A DNA stretch of 64,000 bases from Lysobacteraceae bacterium. GTDB taxonomy: Bacteria > Bdellovibrionota > UBA1018 > JAGTJX01. Location of the stretch: positions 648,358-712,357 of the forward strand of contig JAGTJX010000001.1 of the NCBI GenBank assembly GCA_023657465.1, read 5' to 3'. Positions 26,374-34,456 of this stretch are shown piece by piece; positions within the stretch are counted from its first letter, which is position 1, and the number at the start of each line of letters is the position of its first letter. The translations under genes were made by a program, and so were the position numbers. A model generated the notes under the pieces. That model saw only the letters and a program-made list of their open reading frames with translations, was not told where the DNA came from and ran no database searches.

Positions 26374-27426
26374 ATGACGATTGACATGATGCAATATGAG
26401 GGTAGGAAGCGAGACCACATCAAGTGGGCTCTGGATCACAGATCCCAGGCTAGCCTGGGTACTGGATTCGATCGTATTCATCTTTCACATGATGCTCTGA
26501 CGGAACAAAACCTAAAAGACATCAAGATTCCTTCAGGGACACTCTATGTATCTGGCATGACTGCTGGTCATGAAGCGGCTCGAGAGATCAATGATCGATT
26601 GGCGCTCGCATGTGTAGAGAATCACTGGGCTATGGGAGTGGGGTCACAGCGCAGAGATCTCGTAGGTGAAGAGATGTCTTCTACCTATGAAAACTGGTTA
26701 CGCTTCCGCGATCAGTTTCCTAAGCTTGAACTCTTCGCCAATATTGGAATTTCACAACTCAAGAACTTAAGTGAAGAACGATTAGAAAAACTCTTATTCG
26801 AAATGAATGCGCAAGCGCTTGTCATTCACACGAATCCTTTGCAAGAATCCATTCAGATAGAAGGAACACCTGATTTCCGTGGTGTCGTAGATCAACTTAG
26901 ACTATGGGTTCAGTGGTCGAAGATTCCAGTAGTGCTGAAGGAAACTGGATCAGGGTTTTCTGATCAATCGCTTGCAAAACTAAGCCACTTAAAACCAAAT
27001 CAGCTTCATGCCATTGATGTGAGTGGAAGGGGTGGAACACATTGGGGAAGAGTCGAAGGACTCAGAGCGGGAGAAGGATCAGTGGCGCATAATATTTCAG
27101 ATACGTTCTCACAATGGGGGGAATCAACCCTAGATTCTGTATTTGCTTTCAACCGTTGGAAGACATCGAGCGCATCGACGACACAACTCTGGGTTTCTGG
27201 TGGAGTGCGTACGGGATTAGATGCAGCGAAGTCACTGGCTCTCGGTGCCGCTCGTGTGGGTTATGCAAAACCCGCAATGGACGCTGCACTTCAAGGTGAA
27301 GATTCACTCAATCAATGGATGCAGCAGATGATTCAGGAATTAAAGATCGCGCTTTTTTGTACCGGATGCGGTAACGTGAATGACTTACAAAATAGAGAAG
27401 GGCTATGGAAAATCGTCAACAATTGA
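26374..27426 (+). CDS. fni: Isopentenyl-diphosphate delta-isomerase, type 2 (FMN)
   Basis: This 350-residue enzyme interconverts isopentenyl and dimethylallyl diphosphate using FMN and NADPH. The family start motif RKRDHIKWAL lies at about 11-20. Other elements are SGMTAGH near 62-68, GVGSQRRDL near 90-98, VIHTNPLQE near 149-157, VVLKETGSGFS near 188-198 and DVSGRGGTHW near 217-226. Met1, Met5 or Met6 may be the start. The gene opens the mevalonate cluster and overlaps mvaA by 22 bases. The upstream 75 bases are shared with the divergent lptC promoter region. Confidence 0.93.
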   Translation: MTIDMMQYEGRKRDHIKWALDHRSQASLGTGFDRIHLSHDALTEQNLKDIKIPSGTLYVSGMTAGHEAAREINDRLALACVENHWAMGVGSQRRDLVGEEMSSTYENWLRFRDQFPKLELFANIGISQLKNLSEERLEKLLFEMNAQALVIHTNPLQESIQIEGTPDFRGVVDQLRLWVQWSKIPVVLKETGSGFSDQSLAKLSHLKPNQLHAIDVSGRGGTHWGRVEGLRAGEGSVAHNISDTFSQWGESTLDSVFAFNRWKTSSASTTQLWVSGGVRTGLDAAKSLALGAARVGYAKPAMDAALQGEDSLNQWMQQMIQELKIALFCTGCGNVNDLQNREGLWKIVNN

Positions 27427-28691
27427 TGGAAGGCTTTCATCGGATGACTAGAGAGCAGCGTCTCTTCCGATTAGCCCAATTCGCAGATTTGAATTCAGAC
27501 GACATCGCTATCTTAAGCGGCAAGAAGCCCATTCCAGATTCAGTAGCAGAACACCTCATTGAAAACGTCGTAGGATATTTCCCGATGCCGATGGGTATCG
27601 CTTCACACTTCAGGATTGATGGACGTGATGTAGCAATCCCTATGGCCGTCGAGGAAACTTCGATCATCGCGGCGGCGAGTGCGGCAGCGAAGTGGATCCG
27701 TAAAGACGGAAGCATTAAGACTTATGCCAAGGGACGCTTGATCATTGGCCAAATTCAGATTCCAACAGTGAAAAACGTTTCTCGTTCCGTGAAGATCCTC
27801 CATGAGAACAGAGATTTCCTCATGGCTTATGCCAATACATTCATTCCAGGTATCGTAAACCGCGGTGGGGGAGTGAGAGACATCGCGCTTCGTGAGCTCA
27901 AGAGACCCGATGACATCGGTCAATCCATGCTCGTGATTCATATTCTTTGTGATCCCTGTGATGCGATGGGTGCGAATCTCATCAACCAAGTCTGCGAAGC
28001 TCTGAAGCCTAAAATCGAAGAGCTAACAGATGAGACAGTAGGTCTCTGTATTCTCTCTAACTTAGTAGATGGAAAACTCTCAGTCGCTGAAGTCGTGATC
28101 AGAAACATCGATCCGATGTTAGGTCATGGGATCAGTGAGGCGACACTTTTTGCTAAAGCTGATCCTTATAGAGCAGCCACTCACAACAAGGGTGTGCTCA
28201 ATGGTATCGATCCAATCTTGATTGCTACAGGTAATGACTGGAGAGCAGTCGAAGCTGGCATCCATACTTATGCCGCTAGATCTGGACAGACTCAGCCTGT
28301 GACGGATTGGTTTATGGATGGCAAGGATCTCATCGGTCGTATCGAAGTTCCTATGGCAGTGGGCACGGTCGGTGGCGTGACGAAGATTCATCCAGTTGCG
28401 CGCGTGGCGCTTAAGATCTTAGGAGTGAATTCCGCTGAAGAGCTTGGACGTATCTGTGCTGCCGTAGGTCTCGTTCAGAACTTAGGAGCGCTCAAGGCTC
28501 TCTCTACTGTAGGTATTGTGAAGGGTCATATGCAGCTTCACGCTGCCAACCTCGCTATTGCAGCAGGTGCTGAGATCCACGAAGTCGCCCAGATGCGAGT
28601 ACGTTTATCTGAGATCCTGACCACAGAGAAGACTATTTCCCTCTCCCGTGCACGCGAAGTCCTAGCAAATCTTCGCGGTGTGACCCTCTAA
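27405..28691 (+). CDS. mvaA: Hydroxymethylglutaryl-CoA reductase, class II
   Basis: This 428-residue enzyme reduces (or, in degradative use, oxidises) at the HMG-CoA/mevalonate step. The class II N-terminus (GFHRMTREQRLFRL) is present, followed by the ENVVGYFPMPMGIA substrate motif near 53-66, AVEETSIIAAAS near 80-91 (catalytic Glu), DPCDAMGANLIN near 184-195 and MAVGTVGG near 325. The clustered kinases and decarboxylase show it serves isoprenoid synthesis. It overlaps fni by 22 bases; an internal ATG at 27426 would reduce this to one base. Confidence 0.95.
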   Translation: MENRQQLMEGFHRMTREQRLFRLAQFADLNSDDIAILSGKKPIPDSVAEHLIENVVGYFPMPMGIASHFRIDGRDVAIPMAVEETSIIAAASAAAKWIRKDGSIKTYAKGRLIIGQIQIPTVKNVSRSVKILHENRDFLMAYANTFIPGIVNRGGGVRDIALRELKRPDDIGQSMLVIHILCDPCDAMGANLINQVCEALKPKIEELTDETVGLCILSNLVDGKLSVAEVVIRNIDPMLGHGISEATLFAKADPYRAATHNKGVLNGIDPILIATGNDWRAVEAGIHTYAARSGQTQPVTDWFMDGKDLIGRIEVPMAVGTVGGVTKIHPVARVALKILGVNSAEELGRICAAVGLVQNLGALKALSTVGIVKGHMQLHAANLAIAAGAEIHEVAQMRVRLSEILTTEKTISLSRAREVLANLRGVTL

Positions 28692-28796
28692 ATCCCTGTT
28701 AAAATCGAATACACAAAAAATATTGAAATTGTCACAAGTGACACAATTGTTTTCATAAAATGCCTCTGTAGACTTGAATGAATAGGGGAATATTTT

Positions 28797-29606
28797 ATGA
28801 AAAACGAACGAATTAGATTTTATAGTTTCTTTGTTTTATCAGTTTTAATGTCTACACATGCATTTGCAGAAATGAGACAAAAAAAGAAAGAATTGAAAGC
28901 CCAATCTCGTGGCGCGAGACTAGAAAAAAGAAATATTAAAAAAGAAGCAAGACTAGAGAAAAAAGTTCAAAGAAATATTGCTATGGGCTGGCAGAAGAAT
29001 GAAGATGAATCTTATTTTAAGTCGAAGCAAAGAAAAAATGGAAATATAAAAGTTAAAACATTTTCAAGAGATGAGAGCGGATTTTTTGTTAAAAATAAAA
29101 AAGTTCAGAATTCAAGTGGTGTCACTATCCGCGAAAAAACAAAAGAGCGAAATAAAGATGGCACCAAGTATGTTGAAAGAAAAAAACAAGTCCTCGATGC
29201 AAACGGTGCTCATGCTGGATATAATAAGAGAAGCAAGTCGAAGGATGCTTTAGGCAATAAAGAAGTTTTGGCTTCAAGAGCAATGAAAGATGCAACTGGT
29301 AGACTTGTTGGTTCCAGAGAAATGAGCAAGTACAAAAACGCTAATGGATTAAAGGATGTTTCTCGAGAAAGAGCAATTAGAGATCGCCAGGGAAATATAA
29401 TTGGTACAAAAATTTCTTCTCAGAGGAAAGAGATCAACGGAATAAAAGTGAGAACAGGAACTTATAATTCAGGTGTTGGTGTCTATTCTAAAGAAGTGGG
29501 CTCGTATAAAAGGAGCAAAGTGAAGGGCGGAACTTGGTCAAAAAGAGACGGAGAAATGAGAAACTCTACATTATTTCGTAGATCAGTAACCAGAAATGAA
29601 AGATGA
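28797..29606 (+). CDS. Lys/Arg-rich exported repeat protein, unknown function
   Basis: I do not recognise this 269-residue protein. It has a signal peptide (FFVLSVLMSTHAFA, cleavage near residue 24), then a strongly basic mature part with a coiled-coil-like start (KKEARLEKKVQRN). Three tandem 31-residue repeats lie at 132-162, 163-193 and 194-224, with pattern DxxG-x3-G-x7-K-x3-G-x-K. Base composition is clearly more AT-rich than mvaA before it. It splits the mevalonate genes but ends in a four-base ATGA overlap with the GHMP kinase gene, so it may be co-translated. A 105-base AT-rich gap with possible promoter elements precedes it. Confidence 0.7.
   Translation: MKNERIRFYSFFVLSVLMSTHAFAEMRQKKKELKAQSRGARLEKRNIKKEARLEKKVQRNIAMGWQKNEDESYFKSKQRKNGNIKVKTFSRDESGFFVKNKKVQNSSGVTIREKTKERNKDGTKYVERKKQVLDANGAHAGYNKRSKSKDALGNKEVLASRAMKDATGRLVGSREMSKYKNANGLKDVSRERAIRDRQGNIIGTKISSQRKEINGIKVRTGTYNSGVGVYSKEVGSYKRSKVKGGTWSKRDGEMRNSTLFRRSVTRNER
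29190..29468 (+). repeat. Three tandem 31-codon repeats
   Basis: These encode residues 132-224 of the basic exported protein. The repeats align at protein level without gaps: each has Asp at position 3, Gly at 6 and 10, Lys at 18 and Gly at 22, with Lys at 24 in all three. The pattern suggests repeated beta-hairpins. DNA-level identity is low, so the duplication is old. Confidence 0.65.
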
Positions 29607-30325
29607 TTTTTCCCTCCAAATCCTTTCTTATTGGTGAGTACCTTGCCCTAGCGGGTGGTCCTTCAATAGTCATTACTCACAAACCTGAATTCACTCAAGC
29701 AAAAGACCCTTATAACGGTGCGGGAGGGTTCGGCTTCTCAACAGCTGAGTTTCTTTTCAAGCACTACACGAATCAATCACTAGACGAGATCTTGAAGCTC
29801 TATCTCGGAAACCCCATGCACGGCGATCGCACTCCCTCAGGATTCGATCTCGTTGCGCAGGTTTATGGCAAACCGTGTGTGATCAGAAAATCAGAGAAGC
29901 TCGAAGTCTCAGAATTCAAAATAGCACAAGCACCTCTCATGCTATTCCAAGCATCGCATCTCCCCAATCGCAAAACCAAAACCTACGAGCATCTGAGACA
30001 AGTCTCAATCGACGAAAAGTGGGCTACTCACGCAAGAGTACTCATCGAGGATTTCATCAAAACATTTGAGAGCAAAGAGTGGCATCAAGCAGGAGCCCTC
30101 ATGAACCAGTTCTCAGAAAGCTTGAGGCTTGAGAACTGGGTCGCTCCTGAAGTTCAGAAAGAACGCCTAGAGTTCTTGAAACTTCCAGGAGTCCTAGGCG
30201 TGAAGGGTGCTGGTGCCATGCAGACCGACGCCATGTGGGTGATGACTGATCCTACTCGCCCTGAGTCCAATGAGACTGTGATGCAGATTGCACTTAAGCT
30301 CCAACTGCGTCCTCTCAGTCTTTAG
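29603..30325 (+). CDS. GHMP kinase, probable phosphomevalonate kinase
   Basis: This 240-residue GHMP-superfamily kinase is short for the family (usually 300 or more). The N-terminus SKSFLIGEYLALAGGPSIV matches the mevalonate/phosphomevalonate kinase start. The ATP-loop motif is degenerate (GAGGFGFSTAEF at about 41-52). The PSGFDLVAQVYG element near 78-89 and the C-terminal VKGAGAMQTDAMWVM near 193-207 also match. Because mvk and mvaD are assigned separately downstream, phosphomevalonate kinase is the missing step this gene would fill. The start overlaps the preceding stop by four bases. Strong divergence leaves the substrate uncertain. Confidence 0.65.
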   Translation: MIFPSKSFLIGEYLALAGGPSIVITHKPEFTQAKDPYNGAGGFGFSTAEFLFKHYTNQSLDEILKLYLGNPMHGDRTPSGFDLVAQVYGKPCVIRKSEKLEVSEFKIAQAPLMLFQASHLPNRKTKTYEHLRQVSIDEKWATHARVLIEDFIKTFESKEWHQAGALMNQFSESLRLENWVAPEVQKERLEFLKLPGVLGVKGAGAMQTDAMWVMTDPTRPESNETVMQIALKLQLRPLSL

Positions 30326-30332
30326 AGTGGAC

Positions 30333-30370
30333 TTGAAAAGTAGCTAGAGTGGCTATATAATATAGCCACT
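30333..30370 (+). promoter_or_regulatory. Near-leaderless promoter with palindromic operator for the toxin-antitoxin pair
   Basis: TTGAAA (30333-30338) and TATAAT (30356-30361) are spaced by 17 bases, a near-consensus sigma-70 promoter. A perfect inverted repeat, half-site agtggctatat at 30348-30358 with its complement at 30360-30370 around one central base, covers the -10 box. It ends exactly at the base before the antitoxin ATG. Transcription would begin within a few bases of the ATG, so the mRNA would be leaderless or nearly so. Autorepression by the antitoxin is the natural reading. Confidence 0.8.
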
Positions 30371-30667
30371 ATGGCTAGAATGAAAAAATCACAAAATTCC
30401 ATTGGCATCAAAGAGCTGAAAGACCAGGCTTCATCTATTGTTCAATTAGTCAGAGATACAGGTAAGTCAGTGATTATCACCAAGAATAATCTGGCTATTG
30501 CTCGAATTGAACCTCTCCGCAAAACAGATTATTTACAAAGACTTTTGGATTTAGGATTTATTAGTACTACTCCAACCCAAAAATGGAATGAATTGGTTTT
30601 GGAAGGACCTGTATCGGAATCCAGTTTGGCAATGCAAGCAATCATTGATGAGAGAGAATCAGGATGA
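30371..30667 (+). CDS. Phd/YefM-type antitoxin
   Basis: This 98-residue protein has an N-terminal Phd/YefM fold. The segment SIGIKELKDQASSIVQLVRDTGKSVI is split here into a DNA-binding helix part (residues 10-25) and the strand SVIITKNNLAIARIEPL (33-49). The C-terminal half (LLDLGFISTTP and onward) would wrap the toxin. It overlaps the PIN toxin gene by four bases. No ribosome binding site precedes the ATG because the operator palindrome abuts it; Met4 at 30380 is the alternative start. Phd-type antitoxins repress their own promoters, which fits the palindrome. Confidence 0.88.
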   Translation: MARMKKSQNSIGIKELKDQASSIVQLVRDTGKSVIITKNNLAIARIEPLRKTDYLQRLLDLGFISTTPTQKWNELVLEGPVSESSLAMQAIIDERESG

Positions 30668-31113
30668 AGCGATTCCTTTATTTGGATTCATCCATCATTG
30701 CGAGTTTAGCGGTTAGGGATTCTGAGCGTGAAAAGAAGATTTTCAAGAGTATAGAGACGTATGAGCATACTGGATCGAGTGAAATTTCGGTGGTTGAATG
30801 TCAGTCTGGCATCTCCTTTCAATATGCAAAGGATTCAGAGTTACGCTTGTATGCGGAGCAGAATTTGAATCGAATCATTGCAAGTTTGAGTCTATACTCT
30901 GTTAACTCATTGGTGCTAGGGCATGCGAGGTCACTGGTTAAGCAGTACCGTTCTACAATCGGATTAAGAACTTTGGACTCTATTCATCTATCAACTGCCA
31001 ACTTGGTTCAACAATCACTGAAGGAGGATGGTTTAACGATGGAATACTTAACAGGTGATAAAAGGCAGCACGAAGCATTTACCGCAGAAGGTTTTTTAGG
31101 GTACCTTCTTTAA
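30664..31113 (+). CDS. PIN-domain ribonuclease toxin (VapC-like)
   Basis: This 149-residue PIN-domain protein is the probable toxin partner. The four acidic metal-ligand positions are visible: Asp8 in LYLDSS, Glu45 in SVVECQSG, Asp105 in LRTLDSIHLS and Asp132 in LTGDKRQ. VapC toxins cleave specific RNAs such as initiator tRNA or rRNA; the target here is unknown. It follows the antitoxin by a four-base overlap. The pair sits between mevalonate kinase-type genes in the same direction, so a stable insertion into an operon is likely. Confidence 0.88.
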   Translation: MKRFLYLDSSIIASLAVRDSEREKKIFKSIETYEHTGSSEISVVECQSGISFQYAKDSELRLYAEQNLNRIIASLSLYSVNSLVLGHARSLVKQYRSTIGLRTLDSIHLSTANLVQQSLKEDGLTMEYLTGDKRQHEAFTAEGFLGYLL

Positions 31114-31135
31114 AATGTGTTAAATCGTAGGAATT

Positions 31136-32125
31136 GTGAGATTCAAGGTCAAAGCCCCAGCAAATATCGCACTCATCAAGTACATGGGTAAGGTCCATGG
31201 CTCAGCCAACCAGCCAGAGAACTCATCGATCTCCATGACACTCAATAATCTCTGCACCACAGCAGTGATTGAGCCCGCAGAAACTGAGACACGATTATTC
31301 TCTGCAGTCACTCTCGATGAGAAGTCCGTCAACAAAATCAAAACTCATATGAAGCGTCTCGATGCCAAACTTCCATCCCTGATGGAGATCAACACTCATC
31401 CGGTATCACTTCACACTCAGAATTCCTTTCCAGCTGGTACAGGAATTGCGTCTTCAGCTTCAAGTTTCGCAGCTATTACTGTCGCGTACTCACTCTCTCA
31501 GGCTCGGTCTCCTGAGAAGTTCTTTGAGAAGTTTCTAGCGGATGATGAGTTTCGTTCGCGTCTAGCGGATCTATCGCGCGAAGGATCAGGGAGTTCCTGC
31601 AGATCCTTCTTTGGTCCCATTACAGAATGGGATGAGAAAGGTGTGCGAGCGCTGGACTCTAAACTCGAACCCCTCATTGATCTCGTGGTCGTTGTGGATT
31701 CAAAACCCAAAACTGTTTCCTCAAGTGAAGCTCACGAACGAGTGAAGACTTCTCCAATGTGGGAGAAAAGGAAATCATCCGTAACTGAACGATTCTCTCG
31801 AATGAAATCAGCAATCGTAGATGGTGATCTCAAGACCGTGGCAGCGCTCTCATTCGATGATGCAATGGAGATGCACGAGCTCTTCCACACTTCGAAGCCA
31901 GGCTTCAGCTACATGGCTCCGCTCACTCATGCGGTGCTCGATTACATGAGTATGCACAAGACTCCAGAGATGATCATCACGCTTGATGCTGGACCGAACG
32001 TCCACATCATCCTCCCTAAGATGCAGGCGTTACAGCTCAGACAAAAACTCGCATCCGCCTTCCCGATGTTCCACATACTAGACGATAAGGCAGGTACAGG
32101 ACCTACGTTTGAGGTCATGGGATGA
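31136..32125 (+). CDS. mvaD: Diphosphomevalonate decarboxylase
   Basis: This 329-residue GHMP-family enzyme makes isopentenyl diphosphate from mevalonate diphosphate with ATP. It starts at GTG 31136. The motif APANIALIKYMGK at 5-17 is diagnostic, followed by NSSISMTL near 31-38, FPAGTGIASSASSFAA near 98-113 and the SREGSGSSCRSFFG element near 149-162 that is specific for the decarboxylase. Its stop overlaps the mvk start by four bases. No strong ribosome binding site is visible before the GTG. Confidence 0.93.
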   Translation: MRFKVKAPANIALIKYMGKVHGSANQPENSSISMTLNNLCTTAVIEPAETETRLFSAVTLDEKSVNKIKTHMKRLDAKLPSLMEINTHPVSLHTQNSFPAGTGIASSASSFAAITVAYSLSQARSPEKFFEKFLADDEFRSRLADLSREGSGSSCRSFFGPITEWDEKGVRALDSKLEPLIDLVVVVDSKPKTVSSSEAHERVKTSPMWEKRKSSVTERFSRMKSAIVDGDLKTVAALSFDDAMEMHELFHTSKPGFSYMAPLTHAVLDYMSMHKTPEMIITLDAGPNVHIILPKMQALQLRQKLASAFPMFHILDDKAGTGPTFEVMG

Positions 32126-32946
32126 AGGAGTTCACGATCCCAGGTAAGTGGATCTTAATCGGCGAGCATGCTGTTGTGAGAGGCAAACCAGCAATCGCGT
32201 TTCCTCATGAGGATAAGGGGCTTAAGTTCGAATGGACAGAAGACCTCACTCAGAAGAAAGTCGTAATCCAATCGCCCTGGAACGATGCTCTTAAGTCTGC
32301 GCTAGGTAAACTCTCTCAGCTCATCAAACTTGATCTTAATCTGAAGTTGAAAGGCACTCTCAAAGTTTCAGGCAATCTTCCCGCGCGCGCAGGTTTTGGA
32401 TCTTCGGCGGCACTGTGTGTGGGATTAGTGAGACTCTGTAACGAACTCTCCTTCATCCGGGTGAATGACAGTGAGGCAAGGAGCCTTGCAACTGAGCTTG
32501 AGAACATTTTTCACGGAACGAGTAGTGGATTAGACATTGCTACAGTGATGAGTACGAAGCCCATTTGGTTCCAAAAAGGTGCAGAACCTAAGCCCATAGA
32601 ACTCGGCGGAAAATTCAAATTCACCTTTCACGATACCGAGACACGTTCAGAGACTCGCTCTACTGTAGCCCGTGTACAAGAACTCACTGCCCAAGATCCA
32701 ACCCGCGCCTTACAGATCGATAACCGCATGGAAGTGGCCACATTTCATGCGCTTCAGGCGCTTCTCGCAGGCAAGCCTCAAGCACTAGCCCAATGTATGA
32801 ACCAAGCCCAAACCTGCTTCGATGATTGGGGTTTAACGCAGGAAGCTCACAAAACTCAGATCGAGGAGCTCAAAAACCAAGGCGCTTTAGCGGTCAAATA
32901 CACAGGCGCAGGATCCGGGGGGTTTTTGGTGGCCTTGTGGACATAA
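32122..32946 (+). CDS. mvk: Mevalonate kinase
   Basis: This 274-residue GHMP kinase phosphorylates mevalonate. The N-terminal PGKWILIGEHAVVRGKPAIA at 7-26 is the mevalonate-kinase signature (GEHAVV). The ATP loop PARAGFGSSAALCVGLVRL lies near 90-108, the HGTSSGLDIATV motif near 131-142 carries the catalytic Asp, and the C-terminal KYTGAGSGGFLVAL is intact. It closes the mevalonate cluster. HMG-CoA synthase and the acetoacetyl-CoA thiolase are not in this window. Confidence 0.92.
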   Translation: MKEFTIPGKWILIGEHAVVRGKPAIAFPHEDKGLKFEWTEDLTQKKVVIQSPWNDALKSALGKLSQLIKLDLNLKLKGTLKVSGNLPARAGFGSSAALCVGLVRLCNELSFIRVNDSEARSLATELENIFHGTSSGLDIATVMSTKPIWFQKGAEPKPIELGGKFKFTFHDTETRSETRSTVARVQELTAQDPTRALQIDNRMEVATFHALQALLAGKPQALAQCMNQAQTCFDDWGLTQEAHKTQIEELKNQGALAVKYTGAGSGGFLVALWT

Positions 32947-33018
32947 ATTCGTTATACGGTGAATCACTTTATTTAATTTTTTTGTAACATTTAAATGTAT
33001 TGGGAGGAGGTGAAACTC

Positions 33019-33222
33019 ATGGCAGGAATAACAGTTCGTGAAGGCGACTCTTTTGAGGCAGCCATCAAGAAATTCAAGAAGCACTGTGAAAAAGCAGGAA
33101 CCCTAGCTGAAGTGCGTAAGCGTGAGCATTTTGAAAAACCTTCTGTAAAAAGAAAGAAAAAACAAATCGCAGCCCGCAAGCGTAACGTAAAAAAAGTACG
33201 CGGCCCAAGACGTTCTTACTAA
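33019..33222 (+). CDS. rpsU: 30S ribosomal protein S21
   Basis: This 67-residue basic protein is ribosomal protein S21. The start is the ATG at 33019 ([13 protein letters not shown]), preceded by a strong GGAGGAGG site; an upstream ATG at 32995 in the same frame lies within the leader and is not used. The body has FKKHCEKAG, and the tail [16 protein letters not shown] is typical. It opens the rpsU-yqeY-dnaG-rpoD block and is followed by a good terminator. S21 acts at the 16S rRNA anti-Shine-Dalgarno platform. Confidence 0.95.
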   Translation: MAGITVREGDSFEAAIKKFKKHCEKAGTLAEVRKREHFEKPSVKRKKKQIAARKRNVKKVRGPRRSY

Positions 33223-33240
33223 TTTAATAAGATGAAAGAG

Positions 33241-33272
33241 GGTTCCAAAGTTTTTGGAACCTTCTTTTATTT
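33241..33272 (+). terminator. Rho-independent terminator after rpsU
   Basis: A perfect 9-base stem, ggttccaaa (33241-33249) and tttggaacc (33253-33261), with a 3-base loop is followed by a T-rich run to about 33272. It would separate or attenuate rpsU from yqeY. Confidence 0.85.
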
Positions 33273-33284
33273 GAAAGGCTACAT

Positions 33285-33734
33285 ATGGCAACTTTAAAAC
33301 AAAGATTATCAGAAACCATTAAGACAGCGATGAAGTCGGGAGACAAAGACACTCTCACTTACGCGCGTACTCTTCACGCAGCGATTCGCAAAAAAGAAAT
33401 TGACGATCGAGTCGATCTCGTCGATGCAGACGTACAAAAACTTGTTTCAACAGCAATGAAGCAACGCCAAGATTCTATTTCACAATTCAAACAAGGCGGT
33501 CGTGAAGACCTCGTTGCTAAAGAAGAAGCAGAACTCAAATTCTTACTCACCTTCATGCCTGCTCAAATGTCAGAGGCAGAAGTCCGCACGATCGTTGAAG
33601 CATCGGTCGCAGAAGCTGGAGCAACAAGCGCTAAGGACATGGGTAAAGTGATGAAAGTCCTCATGCCAAAAGTACAAGGTAAAGCAGACGGCGCTCTCGT
33701 TCAGAGAATCGTTAAAGAGAAGTTAGGATCGTAG
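33285..33734 (+). CDS. yqeY: GatB/YqeY domain-containing protein
   Basis: This 149-residue cytoplasmic protein matches YqeY along its full length. It has MKSGDKDTLTYARTLHAAIRK at the start (given here as residues 15-35), KQRQDSISQFKQGGREDL near 60-77 and FLPAQM-type LLTFMPAQMSEAEV near 92-105. It ends with the helical GatB-like domain GKVMKVLMPKVQGKADG. YqeY proteins resemble the tRNA-binding tail of GatB, but their role is not settled. The gene commonly lies between rpsU and dnaG, as here. A hairpin overlaps its stop codon. Confidence 0.92.
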   Translation: MATLKQRLSETIKTAMKSGDKDTLTYARTLHAAIRKKEIDDRVDLVDADVQKLVSTAMKQRQDSISQFKQGGREDLVAKEEAELKFLLTFMPAQMSEAEVRTIVEASVAEAGATSAKDMGKVMKVLMPKVQGKADGALVQRIVKEKLGS

Positions 33735-33742
33735 ATCCTAAC
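33722..33742. terminator. Hairpin overlapping the yqeY stop
   Basis: A 9-base perfect stem, gttaggatc (33722-33730) and gatcctaac (33734-33742), with a 3-base loop lies between two convergent genes. The downstream sequence is moderately T-rich on the minus strand and weaker on the plus strand, so it may serve both. Confidence 0.5.
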
Positions 33743-33752
33743 TGCTTAATTT

Positions 33753-34349
33753 CTAGGTTTTCTTCTTTTGTCTTTGTTTTACAGAAATTTTCGCGGCAGT
33801 TTTTGGCAGCTGGTTGATCACGTCACGTGCGACTGCTGATTGAGTTTTTACTGCGCGCTTGAGTTCACCTGTTTTTTTGATTTTAATATCAGGACAGAAT
33901 TTTCCGTTCTCGTATCCATTCTTCAGTAACAACCGGACTTGTCGTTCTTCAGAAGCTACTTTTTTAGGCAGAGGTTTGTGCAGAGTCTTTTTGTAGTATT
34001 TTTTTGTGATTTTCTTTACGAATATATTGAGCTCTTGTGAGTCGGGATTAGCGTAGGCAGCTTCGAGATATTTTTTGAGATCTCCGATTTGAGCAGCTGC
34101 TTTTTTACCTTTGGAAGAGGAGTTGATGAGGGCTACGCGGTTTTTGGTTACATTTTTCTTTTCGAAGCTTGAGATCACCAGAAGGCCTGGCGTCCACTTC
34201 TCACCATGCGCTGCGGCTGATTCGTAAGCTTCGCGACATACAGGAACAGTCGTGCTGACTACGATTGGGTTTTCAACTTCGAATTGGGTGATGTACTCAA
34301 TCGGAGGCTGAGAGAGAGCTGAGTGAAATAAAAAGGCGAATAACCACAT
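33753..34349 (-). CDS. Exported Lys-rich protein, unknown function
   Basis: I do not recognise this 198-residue protein. It has a short signal peptide (MWLFAFLFHSALS before Q). The mature part has two cysteines (VPVCREAYES and GKFCPDIK) and a very basic C-terminal half ending KQRQKKK. No catalytic motif stands out. It is read against its neighbours and sits between yqeY and dnaG, which are usually adjacent, so it interrupts a conserved gene order. The signal peptide and uninterrupted frame suggest a real gene. Confidence 0.6.
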   Translation of the reverse strand: MWLFAFLFHSALSQPPIEYITQFEVENPIVVSTTVPVCREAYESAAAHGEKWTPGLLVISSFEKKNVTKNRVALINSSSKGKKAAAQIGDLKKYLEAAYANPDSQELNIFVKKITKKYYKKTLHKPLPKKVASEERQVRLLLKNGYENGKFCPDIKIKKTGELKRAVKTQSAVARDVINQLPKTAAKISVKQRQKKKT

Positions 34350-34456
34350 AGCTCTATTATTTTATCGGGTTTATCAGAATATTGGAACGTGGCATTATTT
34401 TGGCTCTTATTGCGTACCTGAAGGAGATTAGGTAGAGCATAGGCGGGGGATTGGTT

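Noticed and set aside
29190-29468. CRISPR-like or DNA-level repeat array
   Set aside because: The periodicity is only at protein level within one frame; DNA identity between units is low and no spacer structure exists.
32995-33018. Upstream ATG in frame with rpsU
   Set aside because: The added residues include the strong GGAGGAGG site, and S21 proteins begin at the later methionine.
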